Assembly (NCBI GenBank): GCA_037501455.1
Contig: CM074864.1
Span: 36,048,001 to 36,112,000 of the forward strand
Direction: 5' to 3'
DNA length: 64,000 nucleotides
From: Lantana camara
Taxonomy: Eukaryota; Streptophyta; Magnoliopsida; Lamiales; Verbenaceae
Position numbers and translations under genes: made by a program. Below the pieces are notes generated by a model. That model saw only the letters and a program-made list of their open reading frames with translations. It ran no database searches and was not told the origin of the DNA. Within the stretch, counting starts at the first letter, position 1. Each line of letters starts with the position of its first letter. Positions 55,067 through 64,000 of this stretch are shown here, one piece after another.

Positions 55067-58036
55067 TACCAGGTTCAGAACCGGTGCTCTGGGTCGTGTT
55101 GTCTCGAGTATAGGTCGCACGGCATAGGAACTAATTGTCAATGTGTACATTGCATCATTCTTGAACACTGAATTGTGATTTTTTTTAAACTTTATTAGAT
55201 TATTTGTTACACTTTGCATTGAATCCATTCTTTTGGTGTTAATTATGTGGCATGAGCATATACTAATCGCATGCATTTATTTTCAAAATGAGCTGTGATT
55301 CATAGGATATGAAGACAATATCAAACCACGGCCAATCTTTACGACAACCACAGGCTACCACAAGCTCTTCTTTCTATCCCGGAAGCTGTAAGGAATGCCT
55401 TGGGGATTTCTACAGAAATTTAAGAGTCAAACCTTTTCTAAAATGAGGTTAGGGCTCGAGTGACAAAGTCCAGAATAAGAGGTCAGTTCGAAGGAGAAGT
55501 TTGCAAGCTCTACTATCGATGGTGAATCGATGATGAGACGGGATTGGGGTGTGTAATGATTTGGTTTCACGAGATTAACGTGTTTGCTTACACTACGAAG
55601 ATTTGTCAACCAGATTCCAAAGAAGAGAAATCTCGAAGATGTTTTAGATTCGAGGTTTCTATCAACGTGGAAACAATAAAGAAAGACAACGAACTATTGG
55701 AGGGAAATTGTGTATTCGACTGTAAACCATTGGGGGGTTGAGCTCATACAACTATTCGAACTCATAAGGAATAAACCAGAAATGCTTTAATCAAAGGAAC
55801 AACTATGGTAAGGACTGGGACAACAATTGGAGATTGATTTTTCAAGAGAAGTCAGGATACCAACTTCATGGGTGCAGAAGAATTTGGGTTCAAGAGATTT
55901 CAAACTCGGACTTGGGAGATCCATAAGTTAATACACGGGAACTTTGAAAATTTGGAAGACCGTGGGTAAAGAAGAGGTGAACAATTAATTCAAGACAAAC
56001 CTGCAATTTGAGAAACAAAGAAATATGCCAAGTTAAAGTTTACAACTACGGTGACAGGTTCTATGCATTCATAAGCACGTGCATCATACATCGCTTTAAT
56101 TGTTTAAATTTCTCTATGTATATGCGCATCTCTAATTTGTATAATTGTTCCGATGTGTTGCATCTTTAATTGCTTATAAGTGTGATAGTGCATTGGCACC
56201 CTAACCCGACATGCATTTTAGTGTTTACTTGATAGGAAACTCCCCACATCTTAATTATCAAGTGATACTCCGACTGATTCTTCCTGGAATCAAGAAAGAA
56301 GAAATTCTGGGTTGCACTGGTTGGTTAAAAAGGAAATGGAAAATTCTATGGTTTGGGAAAATAGAATCGAAAGTGGGAACGAAAGAAGCAGGTTATCATT
56401 CCTACTAATTGCTTCAAAGGAAATGTGAGGACTATCACTAGACAAGTGGCGTGATCAGAACCACTTACACCGAGGAAGCTAAGTTGAAGAAATTGAGGTG
56501 TTTTGATCCGAGAAGGGGTAGAAAAGTCTAAGGAGTTCAGATAAAAATTCTTGGGGGAGAGCACGACTAGAGATGAAACTTAAATTCACAGTTGTGCTCA
56601 AGGAAGTTACTCCTCGTAGCAGAGAAAAATGCAAGCCATGACGGACATGAATGATCTAATGATAGTGACAGGAAAAGAATAAGGCGGCGTTATCAGTTTA
56701 AACCTTCAAAGTTTGAGTTAAGTTAATATAACCGGGATGAAGTTCTTCATAAGGCATCGAAGAGAGTGGTTCGTTTGGGAATTTATAAGCACGTGATTCA
56801 GACAGCGAGGATGATGATATTATCAGGGAACTTCTGATGGATTCCTAAATTAGTTTCAAGAAAGGAAAATTGGTCAAATTTATCACCTTCAAGAAGGATG
56901 TCAACTAGTTTCAGATAACCAAATCTTCAACAAAGAATTAAACCAGTTAGTGACAATGTATGAAGTGGGAGTTAAAAGTTTAAGATTCTGGTACGGCCAT
57001 AGATAATATATTGAACCGAGTACAAAGATAAATGTTCTGATCGTAGGCGGAATAAATTAGTGCTCGGTTAATTATAGAAGATAGCTGTGAGTAAGGATCC
57101 GAATGGAATCGAGAATAGGACCAACCAAGGGTCTGACTTTCTCAGTCACATATACTAAAGATATGAGAGACAAGTTGGGAATCAAGCCAGCTAGAGATCA
57201 GATTATCCAAATCGTAGAAGTAAAGTCACAACATCAAATCCATTACTTCGGTGAACGGTACACTAACATCCATCGCACGAGCATACATGCATCGTTTACA
57301 TATTTAAAATTTTGTTATTTTGTGATACCCTGGCCCGATGGGATGTGTATTGATTATTGTGAACCTTGCTTCTGCTTGTGTGCTTGAGTGAAAGGGAGAT
57401 TTGATTATCTCTGATTACGTGCCAGGAAGATGTGGATTCTCCCTGTCTATGTGTTAGAAAGATGCTGGATTCTTTCTGTTTTTTGTGCACGAGAGATGCT
57501 GGATTCTCTTGTACTTAGGTATTCGAGGGATGTTGGATTCTCTTGGATTTAGGAGTTTGAGAAATGCTGGATTTCCTCAAACTAGATTGTCTGGAAGGAT
57601 GTGGAATCTGACAGAATTAGGCTGAGAGACGGGGTTCTCTCAATTCTGTGTTTGAGAGACGGGGTTCTCTCAATTCTGTGCCCGAGAGACGGGGTTCTCT
57701 CTTTTGTGTGTGCTGAGGGACGGGGTTTCCTCACTTGTATGTTGAGAGATGGGATTCTCTCTTGTTTGTCGTGTTTGCGTTACGCCTGGACAGACAACGG
57801 ATAACAAGTGACGGGGCAATGGACTAGTAGCAGTCGAATGAGTTTTGAAGTGACTAATAGCCAAGCGTTCGAGCAGATCCTTGTAACTACCAGACTCTGA
57901 AGGGGTTGATACAAATAAGGGGGAGTAAACTTCACAACCAGGGCTAAGATGCTAAGCAATTTCGGGGAATAGATCGATACATTTCAATTTGAAACTTTTT
58001 CAGGTCCAGCAGTAGGACCTGAGGACAGGTCCTTTT
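55067..58036 (+). other. Element F internal region, non-coding
   Basis: About 3 kb with stop codons in all frames. The longest ORFs (under 100 codons, for example 57103-57387) show no gag, pol or chromodomain similarity. The hairpin array at 57394-57763 is its only structured part that I can see. Confidence 0.8.
57394..57763 (+). repeat. Tandem array of about 12 short hairpin units
   Basis: Successive units, 25-40 bp apart, have self-complementary arms around a loop such as tgctggat or cggggt: AGAAAGA...TCTTTCT, GAGAGA...TCTCTT, TTTGAG...CTCAAA, TGAGAGA...TCTCTCA, TGAGGGA...TTTCCTCA. Arms differ between units but remain pairable. Confidence 0.8.
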
Positions 58037-58049
58037 GAAGGAGGGAAGA
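58037..58049 (+). other. Element F polypurine tract
   Basis: GAAGGAGGGAAGA, directly before the 3' LTR. Confidence 0.85.
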
Positions 58050-58050
58050 T

Positions 58051-61000
58051 TGTAACGCCCCGCTCATCCGATAAATAAGGTACGTCACCTTTCAACCTTT
58101 TTGATATGTTTAATTTTGTGTTTGGTGCGTTGTGTGGCCCACTTTTGAACTCTTTTAGAGTTAGGGCCCTTTTTGTAATTTTCTTCTTTTAGGGGATTTT
58201 CCGGTCACTTCTCGTTCGGTAGAGATTTTGACTTCTTTGATCCCTTTAACGAGTCCGGGGCAGCGAAACGAGTCCGTAGACTCTAAGTTTGCCCAATTCT
58301 GACTTCGTTAGCCTGTTCTTCCGATCATTTTTCCGTACGAGGACCCGAGATATATACCCGGATTTCCTCGTTTTGCGTGCCATATCACAGCAGCTCCAGC
58401 CATCGTCTTCTTCCCCGCGACCGTCACTGTTCACACAGTGAAGGTGTGAAAACACACACTTGCCGTTCTCCCTCGTTTCTCGACGGAATTCGACGAATTA
58501 ATAGTGCAAATTTATCAGCTCGACGAGCCCGTCACAACCGTACCAATATTGTGGCCAACCGAAGACCGACGGCGGCGCATCGGCGGCCTGAAAGTGGCGG
58601 GTGGCGCCACCACTTCGCTGGCGGTGTTCCGGCGAGTTTCGCGAGCGGAGCTTGACCCTACCCTACGTTTTTGGACCTTCTCGTTCCATTTCCGGCCTCC
58701 GTTCAGCACGAAAACCACCGCAAGTGGTGGTTCCGGCGATGACGCACCAGCAGAAACTTCGGCAGCGATTTCGGGCCTTTTCCCGGCCGATTTTGGTGGT
58801 GGAGCCTTTACAAAAGTTGCTTAGAATGACGAAACGTAGTGGATGGCATCAGTGGCGTCCCGAGAACCGGCCGTTGGCGGCGGACCGGCGGTGAACCGGT
58901 GGTGAACCGACGGGTCCGAACCGGTTACTGTTCCGGCGATTTTTCCGGCGATTTGACTTGGGGCTTTCGTAGGGCTCGTTATAAGCTTTCCAACGGTATG
59001 CCCGGATTTCATTTTCGTTTAGCGGTTTGTATTTAATTTCAGTTTTCGTCGTTGGAATTTAGTTCGGTTTTTCGTCAACGAAGTCCGGTGTGTTTGGTAT
59101 TTTCTGAAATTGATTGAGGGCTTTTGTTGAGCAGGCCGAGACGTACGTTTCTGTCCTTCCGGGGATTTTTCCGACCACCGGAGACGATGTTCCGGTGCCG
59201 GCCGGTGACTGTTCCGGCGGCTCCGGTAGCGGCATTCCGGTGACCTTCGGACAGAAGGTTCCTTTCGTTGGGGTGAGTCCAACGCCACTTTCCGTTCGTC
59301 AATCGGACGCCCGGTTGATTTGTTGTGATTTATTTTGTGTATTTCTATTTATTTGAAATTAATTGTTTTAATTGCAATGAATTGTTAATTGCTTGAATTG
59401 CCGATCAATATGAATTCCAATGTGTATGAAAGCATGTATTAAATGAACTATGATATATGTTGATGCTTTGATTTGCAATTTGAATCCCGTTATGCCAAAA
59501 TTTTATTAATTGTTAATTGTTTTAAAATGTAATTTGTTCTTGTATACTTGATAATTAATGAATATGCATTGTATGGCATTTGAAAACATGTAATAAATTA
59601 TGAATGTATGAATTCATGTTGTTATTGATATAGTTGGAATTGATATGTGATTTTGGGCTTGAAACCCTCATGTATGGAATATACTTGAGCGAATTACTTG
59701 ATTATGTAACTTCATAACATCATTTTACTTCTTATACAGCTCATATCATGTGTTTAGCGTTGCCGTGCGTCTATGTGGTTTCATAATGAGTCAATTCTCA
59801 CAAGTACCCATTGTTCCTTCCCTTTATTGTTCAGTTCTTCTCCAGGGTGGAGACTTCTGGATCGAATAGGCAACCGTAGTGCTCTTGTTCTTGTTCTTGT
59901 CTTGTGGTATTCCAGGTGAGGTTTAATTTCTAGTTATTTAGAACCCGTATAACCTTTACGTGGTTTTTGGCCAAAGGTATTTATATTTATAATTTCCTGA
60001 AAGCTCTTATTATTCCAAGCATGTTATTGTTCATGAATCAAGCAAGTAGGTCATGTTAGTGTGCACCCAATCAAGCATGTCATGTCATGAAAGCATGTAC
60101 CTGTGTTCTCCTGGCCAGGTTCTCCTTAGGGAGGGCGCTGGGCTGGTCTTCGGGCTGGTGGTTGTCCGTCCAACCACAGGAAGAACAATACCCTACCGTG
60201 TACCTGTGTTCTCCTGGCCAGGTTCTCCTTAGGGAGGGCGCTGGGCTGGTCTTCGGGCTGGTGATTGTCCGTCCAATCACAGGAAGAACAATACCGTATC
60301 GTGATCGTGTGTTCTCTTGGCCAGGTTCTCCCTAGTGAGGGCGCTGGGCTGGTCTTCGGGCTGGTGGTTGTCCGTCCAACCACAAGAAGAACAAAGACCT
60401 ATCGTGTACCCGTGTTCTCCTGGCCAGGTTCTCCTTAGGGAGGGCGCTGGGCTGGTTTTTAGAGCTGGTGGTTGTCCGTCCAACCACAGGAGAAATAACC
60501 CTACCATGTTACAAGCCAGCCATGTAGTGATTGCATGCACTCCATTCCATGAACGTGTTATATGATTACACTACTGCATGATTGCACGATAATTGAATTG
60601 CGTGGTCACCTAATGATTAACAAACAAGTAAGCATGTTTATTGATTGCATGAAAAGGAACAAGTATTTAGTACTGATAGTTGTATTCTCGGGCGAAGCTA
60701 CGTTATTGTTAAACTATATATATTATATTTTACAAACCTTTACCCGAGAATATAACTTGCATGTTATCTGCGCTTATATATTATTATGCCCCTCGCTCAG
60801 TCTTGTGGAGACTGACACCTCACTTTTCAGTTTTTCAGGTGGTGTGCTAGGCGGGAGTCAGAGTTGTGTCTTGTCTTTCCTTTCGAGTCTTGTTCCAGTC
60901 TCATCACTTACACTCACTGCATATTGTATTTTAATTACCGTATTGAGCTTGCTATTGAATTAGTATGGTATTTACTGAATTAATTGAAATCGGGACAGGT

Positions 61001-61322
61001 TTCTAGGGCTTTAGTTGAACCCGTTTTATGATATTGTATTGAATTGATCCGGGACAGGTTAGGACAGGTGTATTATCTTAGTGGAACCCGTATTTAATTT
61101 CCTTAAACTTGCATTCATTTTATTGAGATTGGTTGGATAATTGCTTTATTTCCGCACCTTGGTCATTATTGATCGTTTCAGGGTTAGATTCCGCCTAGCT
61201 AGGACTGTCTTTTTATTGTCTTCCGTTCGCTGTGAGTTTAGTTCATGTATGGACTAGCCATTTCATATGTGGACCGAACTCATAGTGCGGGGGATGTGGT
61301 GCTCACGTCACGGGGTGCTACA
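58051..61322 (+). repeat. Element F 3' LTR
   Basis: 3,272 bp, offset 6,276 bp from the 5' LTR, equal in length. About the last 2.5 kb looks identical to the 5' copy, including the four-unit array at 60097-60506. Confidence 0.95.
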
Positions 61323-63247
61323 GTAAGACTCGGTGGTAGGTCCAGTCGATAGGCTACTTCACCTATTCTTTCAAGAATCTCGAAAGGACCCAAATAGCGA
61401 GGATTAAACTTTCCTCATTTCCCGATCCTGGTGAAACCCTTCCTTGGTGACACCTTCAAGAATACCCGATCACCAACTTCAAATTCAAGATCCCTTCGGC
61501 GTGTATCGGCATAGCTCTTTTGCCTATCTTGCGCGGCTTTCATCCGTTGTTGTATCGCTTGAACTTTCTCAATCATTGCCTGAACGACCTTGGAAGGTTT
61601 CTCAAAATTTTCACCTTTCTTTACTCCTTCCTGTTTCGACCTTTTCCACTCTTCCAAGTTGAAAAACAACGGAGATCGGCATTTTCTTCCATAAAGAAGT
61701 TCATAAGGAGCTATCCCGATCGAAGCCTGAAAGCTGTTATTGTAAGCAAATTCAATTAAAGGTAGCTGCTCTTGCCACGAATTCTGAAAATCCATTGCGC
61801 AAGCCCGAAGTAGATCTTCCAAATATCTTATCAATCTCTCAGTCTGACCATCTGTTTGTGGGTGGAATGCCGTACTGAACTTGAGTCTTGTTCCCAAAAT
61901 GGCTTGTAACTCTTTCCACAACTTCGATGTGAACCTCGGGCCTCGATCTGAAACTATGCTCACCGGAATCCCATGAAGTCGGATAATCTCTCTATTATAG
62001 ATCTCGGCTAACTTTGGGATCTTATAGGACATCCGGACCGGTAGAAAGAGAGCAAACTTCGTAAATCTATCCACGATTACCCAAATACCATCAAATCCAC
62101 CTTTTACCTTCGGTAATCCGGAAACAAAGTCCATCATTACTTGTTCCCACTTCCATTCGGGAATAGGTAATGGTTGTAGAAGTCCCGCGGGTTTTTGGTG
62201 CTCAGCTTTCACCTTCTGACAAGTCAAGCATTGTTTCACATACTTAGCAACATCTCTTTTCATTCCATTCCACAAATAATATTGTTTCAGATCCTTATAC
62301 ATTTTATTTCCTCCCGGATGGATCGAATATGCTGACTTGTGAACTTCTTCAAGTAGAAGCCGTTTCAACTCTTCAGGCACTACTACTCTGTTTTTAAATC
62401 GAAGCAAACCGGTCTCGTCAAACCCAAAAGGACTCTCCAGATCAGCTCTTGCTTTACTTACCAATTTCTGTACCTCCGGATCATTATTCTGAGCCTCAAA
62501 TAACCGATACTTTAATTCCGGCTGAATTGTAATATTAGAAACTTGAGCCTTTAACACTATCGGAGCAACTTCATTGCTTTCCTTTACTTCCAAATTTGAT
62601 ACACTCGCCTTCCTGCTAAGTGCATCGGCGACCACATTGGCTTTTCCCGGATGATACTTGATCGTGCAATCATAATCCTCTAACTTTTCCATCCAACGCC
62701 GTTGTCTCATATTCAAGTCTTTCTGCGTGAATAAATACTGGAGGCTCTTGTGGTCGGTGAAAATCTCAAAGGAAGTCCCGTACAGATAATGTCTCCATTT
62801 CCCGAGAGCAAAGATCACGGCTGCAAGCTCCAGGTCGTGTGTAGGATAATTCTTTTCATATTCCTTTAACTTTCGGGAGGCATAAGCGATCACCTTTCCT
62901 TTCTGAGTCAATACACACCCTAGGCCTTCCTTAGAAGCATTTGTATGCACGACATACTCCTCTGAACCCTCGGGAAGTGCTAACACCGGAGCTGATACCA
63001 ATTTTTGTTTCAAAAAGTTGAAACTTTGATCACACTTCTCATCCCAGACAAACTTGACATCTTTCTTTCTCAATCGGGTCAACGGTGCAGCGATCTTAGA
63101 GAAGTCCTGAACAAACCTTCTATAATATCCGGCCAATCCCAAGAAGCTCCTAACCTCCGAGGTATTCTTTGGTTTCTCCCATTTAAGCACGGCCTCAATT
63201 TTCGAGGGATCGACTTCCAAACCCTTACCTGAAATCACATGTCCCAA
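61323..63247 (-). pseudogene. Element G RNase H and integrase
   Basis: A 610-codon open stretch (61415-63247). The RT thumb/connection comes first ([35 protein letters not shown]). RNase H follows, where the first catalytic Asp is Asn ([12 protein letters not shown] in place of the usual TDAS), while Glu (THDLELAAV) and the second Asp ([10 protein letters not shown]) remain. Integrase has H-x-H and CLTCQ zinc ligands, the DDE residues ([23 protein letters not shown]) and a GPF-like C-terminal part after an in-frame TGA at 61412-61414. Sequence continues to the insertion site at 61323. Confidence 0.85.
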
Positions 63248-64000
63248 GAAAGCAACCCGATCAATCTAAAATTCACACTTACTGAATTTAGCAAATAACT
63301 GATGCTCCTTTAAAGTTTGTAGAACAAGCTTGAGATGCTTCGCATGCTCCTCGGCAGATTTTGAGAATACCAAAATATCATCGATGAAAATTACCACAAA
63401 CTTGTCGAGGAAAGGCCTGAAAATCCTGTGCATCATATCCATGAAACCTGTAGGGGCATTAGTTAACCCAAATGGCATAACCACGAACTCGTAATGCCCG
63501 TACCGAGTATTGAATCCCGTCTTTGGAATATCCTCTGCTCGGATTCGCAGCTGATAATACCCCTGCCTTTGATCCAGTTTCGAGTAAACCCTGGAACCCT
63601 GAAGTATGTCAAATAATTCCTCGATGTGTGGAAGGGGATACTTGTTCTTAATAGTCATCTGGTTCAACTCCCTGTAATCGATGCACATCCTTAAAGTACC
63701 GTCCTTTTTCTTTACAAATAACACCGGTGCTCCCCAGGGTGAAGAACTCGGCCTGATGTACCCAACTTCCAACAATGCCTCGAGCTGAACCTTTAACTCT
63801 TTCAATTCTGCTGGAGCCATCCGATATGGAATCTTCGAATACGCCTCTGCACTCGGATAAAGATCAATCACGAATTCAATCTCTCGCTCGGGAGGCAAAG
63901 AATCTAATTTCTCTGGGAAGACCTCGGGAAATTCCTTCACCACTTCTGTATCTTCCAATTTCACATGATCCTTAGGCTTATTCAGAATGTAGGCAATGAA
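63248..64000 (-). pseudogene. Element G reverse transcriptase
   Basis: 232 codons open (63266-63964) and probably beyond the edge. Motifs are [46 protein letters not shown] (first catalytic Asp kept; usual chromovirus text is LRSGYHQ) and [11 protein letters not shown] (catalytic FIDD). A TAG stop at 63263-63265 sits where chromoviruses have a Trp codon, between RT and the connection domain, in the same frame as the RNase H ORF. Confidence 0.87.

Larger units (their letters stand above)
51775..61322 (+). mobile_element. Element F: young non-coding LTR retrotransposon (LARD type)
   Basis: 9,548 bp with 3,272-bp LTRs at 51775-55046 and 58051-61322 and a perfect TSD GTAAG (51770-51774, 61323-61327), inserted in the pol of element G in opposite orientation. 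It has a primer site complementary to initiator tRNA-Met and a polypurine tract. The 3.0-kb interior carries no gag or pol. The LTR ends and promoter module place it in the same chromovirus LTR group, so it is presumably mobilised by an autonomous relative. Confidence 0.95.
48835..64000 (-). mobile_element. Chromodomain Ty3/Gypsy element G (Tekay/Del-like), runs off the right edge
   Basis: The 3' LTR (48835-51470) is followed on the minus strand by a polypurine tract, then the chromodomain, integrase, RNase H and RT, with a 9.5-kb element inserted at TSD GTAAG. Long LTRs and the C-terminal chromodomain point to the Tekay lineage. gag, the 5' LTR and the second TSD copy (left copy would be GCAAC, 48830-48834) lie right of the window. 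Two nonsense codons, a frameshift and an RNase H active-site change show it is dead. Confidence 0.85.

Noticed and set aside
57103..57387. 94-codon ORF in the element F interior as a possible gag remnant
   Set aside because: No CCHC knuckle, no gag core motif, and the frame ends in the hairpin array.
1..64000. tRNA, rRNA or snoRNA genes
   Set aside because: None recognised by eye. The only tRNA-related sequences found are retrotransposon primer sites; a covariance-model scan would be decisive.

Overview
The window is nuclear DNA of a flowering plant, most likely a eudicot. The evidence is a CYP72-type cytochrome P450 with plant GT-AG introns, chromodomain and Tat-lineage Ty3/Gypsy retrotransposons, an En/Spm (CACTA) transposon with TNP2 and TNP1 genes, AT-rich intergenic DNA, and no operons. 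I recognise one host gene. Nearly everything else is transposable-element sequence, and much of it can be resolved base by base from terminal motifs and target-site duplications (TSDs).

Host gene: exons 1-4 of a CYP72A-like P450 lie on the minus strand (36378-36654, 4645-4862, 4286-4542, 3106-3493). All splice junctions are GT-AG and phase compatible, giving 380 open codons. Intron 1 is about 31.5 kb because it holds a nest of transposons. The last exon, with the heme-binding Cys motif, is not in the window.

Nest 1 (inside intron 1): a Tat-lineage Gypsy element (5485-31578, minus, TSD CCATT) has 800-bp LTRs that differ at about 50 positions. Its antisense 3' gene is split by a solo chromovirus-type LTR (8279-10867, TSD TTCAA). 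Its integrase is split by a 12.1-kb CACTA element (12833-24943, TSD CTC) whose TNP2 gene reads through as 1,100 codons. A Mutator-like MITE (9-bp TSD) and an LTR of unknown superfamily follow before exon 1.

Nest 2 (upstream of the P450, 37.4-64 kb): an LTR inverted relative to the one inside intron 1 is entered by a series of chromovirus (Tekay/Del-like) LTRs: H, interrupted by solo LTR B and by LTR D; D is interrupted by solo LTR C and by element G. G keeps its 3' LTR (E), chromodomain, integrase, RNase H and RT, and runs off the right edge. Within G's pol is a complete, very young, non-coding element F (51775-61322, TSD GTAAG) with 3,272-bp LTRs.

Recurring signals not explained by coding content: (1) arrays of 4-6 short palindromes in the U3 of every well-preserved chromovirus LTR, with a constant CGGCCG core and arms that differ between subfamilies but stay self-complementary; (2) a 14-bp inverted repeat just upstream of the LTR TATA box with compensatory changes between copies; (3) a run of about 12 tandem hairpin units inside F; (4) four apparently identical 347-bp repeats in LTR C. 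Positions and alignments were read by eye; lineage names come from domain recognition, not database searches.
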